From contig NZ_LZRU01000015.1 in the NCBI RefSeq assembly GCF_002159085.1, positions 28,656 to 92,655 on the forward strand: a stretch of DNA of 64,000 nt, in the 5' to 3' direction. This document shows positions 35,333 to 45,123 of this stretch, one piece after another (the stretch's first letter is position 1; each line of letters starts with the position of its first letter). A program made the translations under genes and the position numbers. The stretch comes from Thermobacillus sp. ZCTH02-B1 (GTDB taxonomy: Bacteria > Bacillota > Bacilli > Paenibacillales > Paenibacillaceae). The notes beneath the pieces are model-generated. The model had not been told where the DNA came from. It saw only the letters and a program-made list of their open reading frames with translations, and ran no database searches.

Positions 35333-36418
35333 TCAGGCCGCGGGCTCGGCCGATTCCGCGGGCTTGCTCGTGACGGGACCGGACGTTCTGCCCGGCGCAT
35401 CCTCCGTGCCGGCGTCCGGCTGCTGCTCCGTCTCGTCGCTCGCGAGCACTTCCTGCACGTACGCCTTCAGCGCTTCCGTGTCGCGAACCGCGAGCACCGC
35501 CGCCCCGCCCACGCGATCGTCCCGGATCAGCTCCATCGGCGGCACCTGCGCGGAGCCGGCGATGTGCAGCTTCAGGCCGAGCTGGCCGAGCTTCAGGATG
35601 TCTGACACCTGCATGTTCGTCTCGACGTACGGTTCGACCTTCTCCAGAATTTGTCCCATCCGGACGACGTTCCAGGTCGATTGCAGCTTCTTCGCGACGG
35701 CCTTCAGGAATTCCCGCTGCCGTTCGGTCCGCGTAAAATCGGACATCGCGTCGTGGCGGAAGCGGACGTACTGCAGCGCCTTGTCGCCGTCGAGCAGCTG
35801 GTACCCTTTCTTCAGGTGGATGTCGTACCGGTTGCCGTCCGCGTTGTCGACATAGTGCATGTCCTTTTCCACTTCGAAGTATACCCCGCCGATCGCGTCG
35901 ACGAGCGCCTTGAACCCTTCGAAATCGACATAAGCATAATAATGGATATCGAGTCCGAGCAGATCGCCGATCGTCTTCATCGCGAGGTTCGGCCCGCCGA
36001 GCGTGATTGCGGAGTTGGCCCGGCCCTTGCCGTGGCCCGGAATGTCGACCCAGGTGTCGCGCAGGACCGACAGCAGATGCACGCGCTTTGTCACCGGGTC
36101 GATCGAGACGACGATCATCGAGTCGGAGCGGGCAACCTGGTTTTTCTCCAGCCCGCGCGCGTCGCCGCCGAGCAGCAGGATATTGACGCGCTCTTTGCCC
36201 TCCCATTCCGGAGGGGCCTGGACCGTCTTGTCCACGACCGCCTGAAAGCGGGATTCGGATTCGTCTTTGCTGAAGTTGTCCAGCGCATTGTATATGGTAA
36301 CGCCCTGAAATGCGATATATCCAATCGCGAGGGTCATGACAGACAGGACGCTGATGAGCGTCCAACGCAGCCATAATCTGCGCCTTCGGGATTTGATCCG
36401 GGTCGATCGCGGTTCCAT
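35333..36418 (-). CDS. LytR-CpsA-Psr (LCP) family protein
   Basis: 361 residues. One N-terminal membrane anchor (LWLRWTLISVLSVMTLAIGY) follows a basic stretch; the extracellular LCP domain has LLLGGDARGLEKNQVARSDS, LSVLRDTWVDIPGHGKGRAN and YVRFRHDAMSDFTRTERQRE. LCP proteins transfer undecaprenyl-linked polymers such as teichoic acid or capsule to peptidoglycan. It could attach the exopolysaccharide or wall polymers of this strain. GGAAGGAGAGG precedes ATG 36418. The C terminus is a Pro/Glu-rich tail. Confidence 0.92.
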   Translation of the reverse strand: MEPRSTRIKSRRRRLWLRWTLISVLSVMTLAIGYIAFQGVTIYNALDNFSKDESESRFQAVVDKTVQAPPEWEGKERVNILLLGGDARGLEKNQVARSDSMIVVSIDPVTKRVHLLSVLRDTWVDIPGHGKGRANSAITLGGPNLAMKTIGDLLGLDIHYYAYVDFEGFKALVDAIGGVYFEVEKDMHYVDNADGNRYDIHLKKGYQLLDGDKALQYVRFRHDAMSDFTRTERQREFLKAVAKKLQSTWNVVRMGQILEKVEPYVETNMQVSDILKLGQLGLKLHIAGSAQVPPMELIRDDRVGGAAVLAVRDTEALKAYVQEVLASDETEQQPDAGTEDAPGRTSGPVTSKPAESAEPAA

Positions 36419-36624
36419 GACGTCCTCTCCTTCCGGCGGACAGGGGTTCCGGTTCACCGGTCTTCGGGGATTCCGGTTCCGGCGGTTCCGCCAACCACTT
36501 AGACGACACGACACGCCAACTGGTTCCACACGTAAAAAATTTGCACGCTTAAAGATTATAAAATGTCACGCCATGTCTTACAAGTGCTATACTGTTGTCG
36601 GATGCCGGAAGGTATCCGAAAGAT

Positions 36625-36638
36625 ATTTCCCGGGAAAT
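36625..36638. promoter_or_regulatory. Perfect 14-bp palindrome upstream of an ABC operon
   Basis: ATTTCCCGGGAAAT lies 17 bases before the ATP-binding gene at 36656, downstream of a weak promoter candidate (TATACT at 36588-36593). Its position suits a repressor operator. The regulator is unknown. Confidence 0.45.
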
Positions 36639-36655
36639 GTGTCGAGGAGGCTGGA

Positions 36656-37702
36656 ATGTTCGTCATGCAGCCGGCGATCGAAGTACGGGATTTGCGCAAG
36701 ACGTTCAAGGTACAGCGGAACCGGGAAGGGCTTGCCGGCGCAATTCGGGATTTGTTTCGCCGCCAATATGTCGAAGTGACGGCGGTCAAGGATATCAGCT
36801 TCACGATCCCCCGCGGAGAAATCTGCGGCTATATCGGCGAGAACGGCGCCGGGAAATCGACGACGATCAAGATGCTCGCCGGCATTCTGGTGCCGACGTC
36901 GGGCACGGTGCGCGTGGCCGGCTATGTGCCGTGGCGCGAGCGCGAGAAGTTCGTGCGCCACATCGGCGTCGTGTTCGGCCAGCGCAGCCAGCTTTGGTGG
37001 GATATCGGCGTCATCGAGTCGTTCCATCTGCTCCGGAAGGTGTACCGCGTGCCGGCGGCCGATTTCCGGAGGCGGTTGGACGAGCTCGTCGAGCGGCTCA
37101 AGCTCGGCGATCTGCTGCACCGGCCGGTGCGCAAGCTCAGCCTCGGCCAGCGGATGCGGTGCGAACTGGCCGCGTCGCTGCTGCACAACCCCGCGATCCT
37201 GTTCCTGGACGAGCCGACGATCGGGCTCGACATCGTCGTGAAGACGGAAATCCGCGAGTTCCTGCTGCAGCTCAACCGCGAGCACGGAACGACGATTCTG
37301 CTGACGACGCACGATTTGCAGGATATCGAGGCGCTCTGCTCCCGGGTGATCATGCTGGATGACGGGCGGATCATTTATGACGGCGGGCTGGACGAGCTCA
37401 AGGCGCGCTGGAGCCGGGGGCGCGAGATCCGGCTGCAGTTCGGCGAACCGGTGGGACTGGAACGGCTGGAGCGGCTGACGGCCGATCTGCCCGGCGTACG
37501 GTGGCAGCTCGGCGAGGGGATGTCCGCGGTGATGCGGGTGCCTCGTGAGGTCGGGATGTCCGAGGCGCTGGCCCGCGTCGTCGGCAGCGGCGTCGACATC
37601 CGCGACATCAAGTTCGCGGAGACGAGCACGGACGAAATCGTGCGGGAGATCTACCGGTCGGGCTCGGCCGCGGGAGCGGAACGGCTGGTGGGCGTGACGT
37701 GA
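36656..37702 (+). CDS. ABC transporter ATP-binding protein (COG4586 type)
   Basis: 348 residues. YIGENGAGKSTTIKMLAGIL (Walker A), LSLGQRMRCELAASLLHNP (signature), ILFLDEPTIGLDIV (Walker B) and LTTHDLQDIEAL (H-loop) are clear. The long C-terminal extension and the two downstream about 263-residue permeases match the COG4586/COG4587/COG3694 exporter of unknown substrate found in many Firmicutes. GAGGAGG precedes ATG 36656. The operon diverges from the LCP gene. Confidence 0.9.
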   Translation: MFVMQPAIEVRDLRKTFKVQRNREGLAGAIRDLFRRQYVEVTAVKDISFTIPRGEICGYIGENGAGKSTTIKMLAGILVPTSGTVRVAGYVPWREREKFVRHIGVVFGQRSQLWWDIGVIESFHLLRKVYRVPAADFRRRLDELVERLKLGDLLHRPVRKLSLGQRMRCELAASLLHNPAILFLDEPTIGLDIVVKTEIREFLLQLNREHGTTILLTTHDLQDIEALCSRVIMLDDGRIIYDGGLDELKARWSRGREIRLQFGEPVGLERLERLTADLPGVRWQLGEGMSAVMRVPREVGMSEALARVVGSGVDIRDIKFAETSTDEIVREIYRSGSAAGAERLVGVT

Positions 37703-38492
37703 CGGGGATGTACCTGGATCTGATCCGCATCCGGTTCCTGACGATGCTGGCGTACCGGGTCAACTATTACAGCGGCATCATTATTTATTCGGTAAACATC
37801 GGCGCCTATTTTTTTTCTGGCACGCGATCTACGGGGACCAGGAGGCGATCCGGGGGTTCACGCTGGCGCAGATGACGACGTACGTGGCGGTCACCTGGAT
37901 GGCGCGCGCGTTCTATTTTAACAATCTGGACCGTGAGATCGCGAACGAGGTGCGGGATGGCAGCGTCGCGATCCAATTCGTGAGGCCGTACCACTATCTG
38001 CTGGTGAAGCTGTTCCAGGGATTCGGCGAGGGGCTGTTCCGGCTCGTCATGTTCATGGTGCCGGGACTGATCGTGGTGTGCCTGATCTTCCCGATCGAGC
38101 TTCCCCGCGATCCGGCGGTCTGGCTGCTGTACGCGGCGATGCTGGTGTTCAGCTTCCTTATTAATTCCGAGCTGAACCTGCTCACCGGGATGGGCGCGTT
38201 CTATTTCGAGAACATCGACGGCCTGATCCGCATGAAGCGGGTCGTCGTCGACCTGTTCTCCGGCCTGCTCGTGCCGATTGCGCTGTTTCCGGGTTGGCTG
38301 GCCGACATTTCGCAGTGGCTGCCGTTCCAGGCGATCGCGTATTTGCCCAGTGCGGTGTTTACGGGACAGACTTCCGGCGAAGAGGCGCTTGCCGCGGTCG
38401 GGCTGCAGGCCTTGTGGGCCGCGGCGTTGATCGTGCCGATCCGGCTCCTGTGGCGGGCGGCACGGAAGCGGCTGTTCGTGCAGGGAGGGTGA
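37699..38492 (+). CDS. ABC-2 family permease (COG4587 type), frame broken in a T8 run
   Basis: GTG 37699 overlaps the ATPase stop (GTGA) and opens MTGMYLDLIRIRFLTMLAYR, the expected N terminus. The frame then fails at the T8 run 37809-37816. With one added T it reads AYFFFWHAIYGDQEAIRGFT and continues as the 3' frame to 38492 (VAVTWMARAFYFNNLDREIA onward), about 264 residues in total, the family length. So the gene is intact except for one base. This is a real frameshift, polymerase slippage rescue, or a sequencing or assembly error. Six membrane segments are visible in the combined frame. Confidence 0.8.
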
Positions 38493-38502
38493 GCCGCGGT
38501 TC

Positions 38503-39294
38503 ATGTTTTACCTTGGTCTGATGTGGGAATACTTCAAGAACTACGCGAAGTCGCGCATGACGTACCGGGCGGACTTCTGGATCGAGGTCGTGTCGGATCT
38601 CACCTACCAGGCGATGAACCTGGCCGTTATCCTGATCGCGTTCCGGCATACGCCGGCGCTCGGCGGCTGGTCCGAAGCGGAAATCGTGTTCGTGTTCGGA
38701 TTCTTTATGGTGCCGTACGGCATTTTCAGTTGCTTTTTCGATCTGTGGAACTTCGGTGAGCGGTATATCGTGAAGGGCGAGATGGACCGGGTGCTGACGC
38801 GTCCGGCGCATAATCTGTTCCAGGTCATGCTCGAGAACATGTATCCGCCCGGACTCATCGGCTCGTTCGTCGGAATCGCGATCATGGCGGTCACGGCGCG
38901 GCAGATGGAGATGGCGTTCGGCTGGACGGATCTCGTGATGCTGGCCGTGCTGACGGCGGGCGCGGTGCTGGTGTATTTCGGCCTGTACACGGCGATCACG
39001 GCGATCGCGTTCTTCACCGATGCGCCGACGGGCATCTTGCCGCTCATGTACAACTTGCAGAGTTACGGCCGCTATCCGGTCACGATCTATAACCGGACGA
39101 TGCGGTTCGTGCTGACTTGGCTGCTGCCGTTCGCGTTCGTCGGCGTCTATCCGGCGTCGTTTTTCCTCGAGCGCAGCGGGCCGGGGGATCTGCGGATGGC
39201 GCTGCTCACGCCGGTGGTCGGGATGGTGTTCACGGCGATCGGGTTGACGGTGTGGAACATCGGCGTGAAGCGATACCGCGGCGCGGGGTCGTAG
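38503..39294 (+). CDS. ABC-2 family permease (COG3694 type)
   Basis: 263 residues, about six membrane segments. MFYLGLMWEYFKNYAKSRMT, YRADFWIEVVSDLTYQAMNL and the cytoplasmic GERYIVKGEMDRVLTRPAHN are typical of the second permease in this exporter type. GGAGGGTGAG lies about 10 bases before ATG 38503. It should form a heterodimer with the preceding, frameshifted permease. Confidence 0.87.
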   Translation: MFYLGLMWEYFKNYAKSRMTYRADFWIEVVSDLTYQAMNLAVILIAFRHTPALGGWSEAEIVFVFGFFMVPYGIFSCFFDLWNFGERYIVKGEMDRVLTRPAHNLFQVMLENMYPPGLIGSFVGIAIMAVTARQMEMAFGWTDLVMLAVLTAGAVLVYFGLYTAITAIAFFTDAPTGILPLMYNLQSYGRYPVTIYNRTMRFVLTWLLPFAFVGVYPASFFLERSGPGDLRMALLTPVVGMVFTAIGLTVWNIGVKRYRGAGS

Positions 39295-39319
39295 CATGCG
39301 CGGTGGCTCCGCCGTGCGG

Positions 39320-39636
39320 GGCGAATAACGGTCCGCGGGACCGTAAACGGCCGATCGGGCGTGGCAAAGAGGCGCGATAACGGTCTGCGGGACCGTTAAA
39401 TGCGGCTCCGGAGGGACTTGCCCCGCCCGTGCGGGGCGAATAACGGTCCGCGGGACCGTAAACGGCCGATCGGGCGAGGCAAAGAGGCGCGATAACGGTC
39501 TGCGGGACCGTTAAGTGCGGCTCCGAAGGTTCTTGCCCCGCCCGTGCGGGGCGAATAACGGTCCGCGGGACCGTAAACGGCCGACCGGACGAGGCAAAGA
39601 GGCGTGATAACGGTCTGCGGGACCGTTAAATGCGTG
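39320..39636. repeat. 115-bp tandem repeat, three units, with the same palindromes as at 4.1 kb
   Basis: Palindrome A (ACGGTCCGCGGGACCGT) starts at 39328, 39443 and 39558; palindrome B (ACGGTCTGCGGGACCGT) starts at 39380, 39495 and 39610. Steps are again 52 and 63 bp. The spacers differ from the 4.1 kb block. The block fills the gap between an ABC permease gene and a converging gene. Confidence 0.93.
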
Positions 39637-39657
39637 TCCGGCGGGGCACATTCCTTC

Positions 39658-40320
39658 TTACAGCCGTATTTTTGAACGGTTCAGCCGGTAGCTGCGGATA
39701 CGGCGGGATCCGTTCACCGGTTCCAGATATCCGTCGACAGTCAATTCCCTCAACAGTTTTCGTGCATACTTGTCGCCTACACCCAACAGCTTCACAATTT
39801 CCGCCGGCCTGACCGGATCCGCCGAGCACGCAGCGTATCGCAGGATTTCCCGCTTCATGACCGGCAGGCCGACATAAGGGTCACCGCCGCCGAAAAGACG
39901 GCCCAGCAGCTGAAGCACGATCTGCTGGCACTTCCGGGGATGATGCTCGATATCGTCCGACGAGAAGCGGAGCACCCGCCAGTCATCGATCACGAGGTGG
40001 TTCTGGCGCATCAGGTCGTCCGAAAATTTGTAGCGGTCCGTATGCCTAGCGTGCGGTCCGAATCCGTCGGCTTCAAGGCAAATCTTGTGCGGCATGCGGA
40101 TATACGCGAAGTCCAGAAACCGGGCACCGTCCTTGAAATCGGCGATTTCGTATTCCGCGTGCAGGTATTCGAAGGATCCGACCGCCGGCCACCAGACGTT
40201 CTGCAGCAGCTTCCGCTCCAGATAACCGTGTTCCCGCAGCCTCCTGCGCCGTTCCCCCTCGCTTGCGTCAATCTGCTTCTTCATCCACGCGCTGTAATGC
40301 GTCTCGAAGTCATGTTCCAT
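39658..40320 (-). CDS. PD-(D/E)xK-like (DUF559/VSR-type) protein with C-terminal wHTH
   Basis: 220 residues. The middle (GARFLDFAYIRMPHKICLEA, followed by DGFGPHARHTDRYKFSDDLM and WRVLRFSSDDI) resembles the restriction-endonuclease-like fold of VSR/DUF559 proteins, with acidic residues at LDF and LEADG. The last 70 residues (VRPAEIVKLLGVGDKYARKL, LRELTVDGYLEPV) look like a winged helix. No methylase or helicase is adjacent. ATG 40320 has AGGAGAGG 6 bases upstream. It could be a DNA repair or defence nuclease; the fold call is moderate. It ends 22 bases from the palindrome block. Confidence 0.6.
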   Translation of the reverse strand: MEHDFETHYSAWMKKQIDASEGERRRRLREHGYLERKLLQNVWWPAVGSFEYLHAEYEIADFKDGARFLDFAYIRMPHKICLEADGFGPHARHTDRYKFSDDLMRQNHLVIDDWRVLRFSSDDIEHHPRKCQQIVLQLLGRLFGGGDPYVGLPVMKREILRYAACSADPVRPAEIVKLLGVGDKYARKLLRELTVDGYLEPVNGSRRIRSYRLNRSKIRL

Positions 40321-40579
40321 CGGCATCCTCTCCTTCCTTCGCAAAATGAAAACACCGCCCCATCCGCCTAGTGCGGATCACGGGACGGTGTGCTTCACGC
40401 GTCGCAAACGGGTGACATGGGGGTTCAGGCGGCATCACACCGCCGATACCTCCATGCTATCCGCCTGTCCGGAAAAAATCAAGCAATTGCCAATTTGGGT
40501 GATGATTGTCCGACACGAACGCCGTTTCGGTTACAATTAAGAAGACACGCAAACCTGAACGCGGGAGGGATTCACGCAC

Positions 40580-41068
40580 ATGACACTGTCGATCGGAAGC
40601 ATGGCGCCCGATTTCACGCTGCCCTCGGCGGACGGCGAAGTGCGGCTTTCCGATTTCCGCGGGCGGCTCGTGGTGCTGTATTTCTATCCGAAGGACATGA
40701 CGCCGGGATGCACCCAGCAGGCGTGCGATTTCCGGGACGCGTACGGCGAGCTGACGAAGCACGGCGCAGTCGTCATCGGAGTCAGCACGGATGATGTCGA
40801 ACGGCATATCCGGTTCCGGGACAAATACGGGCTTCCCTTCATCCTGTTGTCCGATCCGGATCACGCGGTGTGCGAACTGTATGGCGTGTGGCAGGCAAAG
40901 AAGCTGTACGGCCGCGAGTTCATGGGTATCGTCCGGTCGACGTTCCTGATCGACGAGGAAGGAAGGCTGATCCGGGAGTGGCGCAATGTGAAGCCGAAAG
41001 GGCATATCGAGGATGTGCTTGCGGCCATCCGGGAGTACAGGAAAGAAGCCGCCAACGGAAAAAAATGA
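40580..41068 (+). CDS. bcp: Thioredoxin-dependent thiol peroxidase (Bcp/PrxQ)
   Basis: 162 residues. [40 protein letters not shown] (peroxidatic Cys in TPGCT, resolving Cys five residues on) and the C-terminal [20 protein letters not shown] are diagnostic of Bcp peroxiredoxins, which reduce hydroperoxides using thioredoxin. CGGGAGGGA lies 11 bases before ATG 40580. It appears monocistronic. Confidence 0.95.
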   Translation: MTLSIGSMAPDFTLPSADGEVRLSDFRGRLVVLYFYPKDMTPGCTQQACDFRDAYGELTKHGAVVIGVSTDDVERHIRFRDKYGLPFILLSDPDHAVCELYGVWQAKKLYGREFMGIVRSTFLIDEEGRLIREWRNVKPKGHIEDVLAAIREYRKEAANGKK

Positions 41069-41600
41069 GCACGCCGTCGCGAACGCAAAACCGGTTGTAA
41101 GGAAGAGAGGCGCGTGTGCCCGACGGGTTGCGAGGCATGCGGAGAAAAGCGTGCATCGTACGTGACGGCAAGGAGTTGGAAGGTGCACTTGACGGACATG
41201 CAGGGTGAGGCTTACGCCCGGCGAATGATACGGCGATAAAACGAAGCCTGGCGGTGATGCAGCGATGTAACGAACGCCTGTCGGGTGGTTGAAGCGATTG
41301 TCCGGCGGGTGGCCCGGCAATCCGGCGAACACCGGCGGGCGATACGGGTGAAAATATCAAACACCGGCGGTGGTGCGGGATGAAGCGTGTGCCTGACAGG
41401 CGTGCGGCTACCGGATGCGCGGCGGCTCCGGTCCAATGATGCAGCATGAAAGGATTCGCGAAGGTTCCGGTTCGATGATGCAGCCCGGAAGGATGCGCGG
41501 CGGTTCCGGTCCGGCGCGGGCCCGGAGGCGCGGTCCGGCACGTTGACGCCCCGAAAATCCGTTCAGTATAATTAGCGTTATGAATCGAGGGAGGCGTACC
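41069..41600. repeat. Intergenic gap with a 39-bp imperfect tandem repeat
   Basis: No gene is evident in 532 bp. GGTTCCGG-type units followed by ATGATGCAGC recur at 41424, 41463 and (partial) 41502, a 39-bp period. The guaA promoter lies at the end. Open frames here have no family features. Confidence 0.5.
41543..41572 (+). promoter_or_regulatory. guaA promoter
   Basis: TTGACG (41543-41548), 18-bp spacer, TATAAT (41567-41572). The leader would be only about 22 bases, so there is no room for a riboswitch. Confidence 0.8.
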
Positions 41601-43139
41601 ATGGACAAGCCGAATGAACGCATCGTGGTGCTCGATTTCGGGGGCCAATACAATCAACTGATCGCCCGGCGCATCCGCGATCTGGGCGTGTACAGCGAAC
41701 TGTTGCCCTACAACACGCCGGCCGCGAAATTGCGCGAGCTGAAGCCGAAGGGGATCGTCTTCTCCGGCGGCCCGAACAGCGTGTATGAAGAGAACGCGCC
41801 GCTTGCCGATCCGGAAGTGTACGAGCTCGGCGTGCCGATCCTCGGCATCTGTTACGGCATGCAGATGATGGCGCATCAATTGCGCGGCCGCGTTGAACGG
41901 GCGGGCAAACGCGAATACGGCAAGGCGGAGATCGAATTCAACCCGGATTGCCGGCTGGCTGCCGGCCTCGAACCGAGGCAGACGGTCTGGATGAGCCACA
42001 GCGACAAGGTCACCGAGCTGCCGCCGGGATTCCGCGTCGACGCCAGCACGCCGGGAGCGCCGGTCGCCGCGATGAGCCATCCGGAGAAACGGTTCTACGC
42101 CGTCCAGTTCCATCCCGAAGTACGCCACACCGTGTACGGCAACGAGATGATCCGCAACTTCCTGTTCGACATCTGCGGTTGCGAAGGCAACTGGTCGATG
42201 ACGACGTTCATCGAGGATGCGGTTCGGGAGATCCGCGAGCTGGTCGGGGACAAGAAAGTGCTCTGCGCCCTCTCCGGCGGCGTCGATTCGTCCGTCGTCG
42301 CGCTGCTGGTCCACAAGGCGGTCGGCGACCAGCTGACCTGCATGTTCATCGACCACGGCCTGCTGCGCAAGGGCGAAGCCGAGAGCGTCATGGAGACGTT
42401 CGCCGGCCGTTTCGACATGAAGGTCGTGAAGATCGACGCGAGCCGCCGGTTCCTGGACAAGCTGAAGGGCGTCGAGGACCCCGAACGGAAGCGGAAGATC
42501 ATCGGCAACGAGTTCATCTACGTGTTCCAGGAGGAATCGGCGAAGCTGGGCGACTTCGCGTTCCTCGCCCAGGGCACGCTTTATACCGACATCATCGAAA
42601 GCGGCACCGCCACGGCCCAGACGATCAAATCGCACCACAACGTCGGCGGGCTTCCGGAGAACATGCGCTTCAAGCTCGTCGAGCCGCTGAAGACGCTCTT
42701 CAAGGATGAAGTGCGCAAGGTCGGCGAGGCGCTCGGCCTGCCCGAGGAAATCGTCTGGCGCCAGCCGTTCCCGGGACCCGGCCTTGCGGTGCGGGTGCTC
42801 GGCGAAGTGACGGAGGAGAAGCTGCATATCGTGCGCGAGTCCGACGCGATCCTGCGCGAGGAGATCGCGAAAGCCGGGCTGCACCGCGAGATCTGGCAAT
42901 ACTTTACGACGCTGCCGAACATGAAGAGTGTCGGCGTCATGGGCGACGCGCGCACCTACGCCTACACGGTCGGCATCCGCGCCGTCACCTCGGTCGACGG
43001 CATGACGGCCGACTGGGCGCGGATTCCCTGGGACGTGCTCGAACGCATTTCGGTCCGGATCGTGAACGAAGTGGAGAACGTGAACCGGGTCGTCTACGAC
43101 ATCACGTCGAAACCGCCGGCCACCATCGAATGGGAATAA
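41601..43139 (+). CDS. guaA: GMP synthase (glutamine-hydrolysing)
   Basis: 512 residues. The class I amidotransferase domain has [33 protein letters not shown] (nucleophile Cys) and [11 protein letters not shown] (His/Glu); the ATP pyrophosphatase domain has the P-loop [14 protein letters not shown]; the C-terminal dimerisation domain ends KPPATIEWE. It converts XMP to GMP. GGGAGGCG precedes ATG 41601 by about 5 bases. A purine permease with a purine riboswitch lies 3.9 kb downstream. Confidence 0.96.
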   Translation: MDKPNERIVVLDFGGQYNQLIARRIRDLGVYSELLPYNTPAAKLRELKPKGIVFSGGPNSVYEENAPLADPEVYELGVPILGICYGMQMMAHQLRGRVERAGKREYGKAEIEFNPDCRLAAGLEPRQTVWMSHSDKVTELPPGFRVDASTPGAPVAAMSHPEKRFYAVQFHPEVRHTVYGNEMIRNFLFDICGCEGNWSMTTFIEDAVREIRELVGDKKVLCALSGGVDSSVVALLVHKAVGDQLTCMFIDHGLLRKGEAESVMETFAGRFDMKVVKIDASRRFLDKLKGVEDPERKRKIIGNEFIYVFQEESAKLGDFAFLAQGTLYTDIIESGTATAQTIKSHHNVGGLPENMRFKLVEPLKTLFKDEVRKVGEALGLPEEIVWRQPFPGPGLAVRVLGEVTEEKLHIVRESDAILREEIAKAGLHREIWQYFTTLPNMKSVGVMGDARTYAYTVGIRAVTSVDGMTADWARIPWDVLERISVRIVNEVENVNRVVYDITSKPPATIEWE

Positions 43140-43152
43140 AGCACGATCGACG

Positions 43153-43189
43153 ACAGTTCCGCACAAGCGGGACTGTTTTCTTATTTTTC
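43153..43189 (+). terminator. guaA terminator
   Basis: ACAGTTCCGC, ACAA loop, GCGGGACTGT, then TTTTCTTATTTTT. Confidence 0.92.
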
Positions 43190-43322
43190 GGGTTGCGCAA
43201 GGTACAAAATTCGACATTTTTTCGAAATTCGGAACAATTTGTGGCGGCTGTTACAGAATTGTCGAACATGCTTTTGTTATGATGCTTCTATCGAAATAAG
43301 ACGAAAGTGATATTGACATGGG

Positions 43323-44357
43323 GTGGTTCAATCCAATGAGATGGGTGCGACCTCGGAACTGGAAGAGGGGGACCGGATCGGACGTTCCCTTTACACGCTG
43401 GACGGGCGCCTGATTCTGTCGGCGGGACAGGTGTTGACCCGGAGAATGATCGACGGTCTGGTTCGGCTCAATGTCAACGGCGCTTATATCGATAACCGCC
43501 GGCCGAACGAGGTGTCGACAAACAGATCCGAGGCGTTCGAACATCTGCGGGCTGCGGCCTTCGATACCGTAAAAGCGGCGTTTCAGTCGGTTGCGGAGTA
43601 CGAAAGGCTGGAGACGCGGCCGATCATTCGGACGGCGAACGATATCATCCGGCATCTGGGCGAGGATCCGCAGGAAGGGTTCCAGATGAAGGAACGCCGC
43701 ACCGAGGCCGCCTATCTGTACGCGCACAGCGTCAACGTCTGCCTGCTGGCGGTCCGGACGGGCCGGGAGCTCGGCTACGGCGAGCAGCAGCTCAGGACGA
43801 TCGCGATCGGCGCGCTGCTGCACGACATCGGGCGCGTGTCGCGCTTTGCGTTCGATCCGGAACGCGATCATCCGCGCGTCGGGTTCGATCTGATGCGCCG
43901 GTATCCCGAACTGCCGCTGCTCGCGGCCCATGTGGTGTTGCAGCACCACGAGAAGCTGAACGGAACCGGCTATCCGTTCGGCGTCCAGGGCGAGCAGTTC
44001 CGGAAAGCGGCGCAGATCGTGGCCGTCGCGAACGAATATGACCATTTCGTGAACGAAATCGGCCAGAACCACCTTCCGCATGAAGGAATTGAATACATTA
44101 TGTCGAAGGTAGACACTCATTACGACATCACCGTGGTCCGGGCGTTTGTCCGGAGTGTGACGCCTTACCCGATCGGCACCGTGGTCCGGTTGTCGAACGG
44201 GATGATCGGTACCGTTGTCGAAATGCACAAGGGCAATCCTTCCCGTCCGGTCATTCAGACGAATGAGCACGGTCTGCGGATCGACCTGATGCATTTTCCG
44301 ACGGAATTCATCGAAGAAGTGATCCTCGATCCGCAAATGTCGACAGGCCGTGCCTGA
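43323..44357 (+). CDS. HD-GYP domain phosphohydrolase
   Basis: 344 residues. The N-terminal about 110 residues form a DUF3391-like cap (LEEGDRIGRSLYTLDGRLIL). The HD domain has YAHSVNVCLLAVRTG, LLHDIGRVSRF (HD pair), VVLQHHEKLNGTGYPFGVQG (HHE and GYP motifs) and VANEYDHFV. HD-GYP proteins degrade cyclic-di-GMP, a biofilm signal. A C-terminal beta-rich domain (YPIGTVVRLSNGMIGTVVEM) follows. The start may be GTG 43323 or ATG 43341; neither has a strong site. It precedes the Crp/Fnr gene by 26 bases. Confidence 0.87.
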   Translation: MVQSNEMGATSELEEGDRIGRSLYTLDGRLILSAGQVLTRRMIDGLVRLNVNGAYIDNRRPNEVSTNRSEAFEHLRAAAFDTVKAAFQSVAEYERLETRPIIRTANDIIRHLGEDPQEGFQMKERRTEAAYLYAHSVNVCLLAVRTGRELGYGEQQLRTIAIGALLHDIGRVSRFAFDPERDHPRVGFDLMRRYPELPLLAAHVVLQHHEKLNGTGYPFGVQGEQFRKAAQIVAVANEYDHFVNEIGQNHLPHEGIEYIMSKVDTHYDITVVRAFVRSVTPYPIGTVVRLSNGMIGTVVEMHKGNPSRPVIQTNEHGLRIDLMHFPTEFIEEVILDPQMSTGRA

Positions 44358-44383
44358 GCGGTGCCGGAAAGGGAGGGCTGACA

Positions 44384-45076
44384 TTGTCGATCGATGCGGC
44401 GCGTTTGAAAGCGTCGATTCCCTTTTTTCGCGAAGTGGAAGCCGAGGCGCTGAACGTATTCATCCCGATGATGGGGGAGCGTACGTACAAGAAGGGAGCG
44501 GTCATCTTCTTCGAAGGGGATGAGGGAGAGGATGTCTTCTTCATCCGCTCGGGAGCCGTCCAGATCTATACCTTCGACGGCACGAAAAAGGTCATCCTTG
44601 CGCTCCTGCGCGACGGTGATTATTTCGGCGAGATGGCGATGATGAAGCCGGGGGCGCGCCGTTCCGCGTCCGCCGAGGCGGCGCAGCTCACGAAGGTGTA
44701 TACCATGAAGCGCAACGCGTTCGAGCGGCTCGTCATGGATTATCCGCGGATCGCGCTTTACGTGCTGGACGACTCGATGGAGCGGCTGCGCAAGGCGAAC
44801 CAGCAGATCTACGATCTGACGTTCCTGAACGTGCGCACCCGGATCATGAAGCGGCTGCTTCGCCTCGCGCAGGAGAACGGGACGGAGACGCCGGAGGGGC
44901 TGCTGATCGGCATCAAGGTGACGCACCAGCAGATGGCGGAGATGGTCGGCGCGGTGCGCGAGACGGTGACGAAGGTGTTTGCCGAGCTGCAGGATGAAGG
45001 GCTCATCGTCATCCGGAAGAAAATGATCCTGCTTCCGAATCCCGATCTGCTCCTCAGGCGTCTGGAAGAAAATTGA
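44384..45076 (+). CDS. Crp/Fnr-family transcriptional regulator
   Basis: 230 residues. The cyclic-nucleotide-binding-like beta roll (about 12-125, FFEGDEGEDVFFIRSGAVQI, RDGDYFGEMAMMKPGARRSA) is followed by the long dimerisation helix and a Crp-type winged helix (VTHQQMAEMVGAVRETVTKV, FAELQDEGLIVIRKKMI). There are no Fnr-type cysteines. The start is TTG 44384, with GGGAGGG at 44371-44377. It is likely co-transcribed with the HD-GYP gene. Confidence 0.9.
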   Translation: MSIDAARLKASIPFFREVEAEALNVFIPMMGERTYKKGAVIFFEGDEGEDVFFIRSGAVQIYTFDGTKKVILALLRDGDYFGEMAMMKPGARRSASAEAAQLTKVYTMKRNAFERLVMDYPRIALYVLDDSMERLRKANQQIYDLTFLNVRTRIMKRLLRLAQENGTETPEGLLIGIKVTHQQMAEMVGAVRETVTKVFAELQDEGLIVIRKKMILLPNPDLLLRRLEEN

Positions 45077-45123
45077 ATATGGCCTCGCGTGCGGGATGCC
45101 GGATGCGGATCGCGTGCGTTGGT

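Noticed and set aside
39328..39636. Palindromes as ordinary transcription terminators
   Set aside because: The hairpins have no following T-tract and occur as phased multiples, including far from gene ends.
41549..41600. Riboswitch or T-box in front of guaA
   Set aside because: The promoter leaves a leader of only about 22 bases.
43259..43283. Sigma-A promoter for the HD-GYP gene (TTGTCG with TATGAT)
   Set aside because: The spacer is only 13 bp; no better -35 pairs with this -10.
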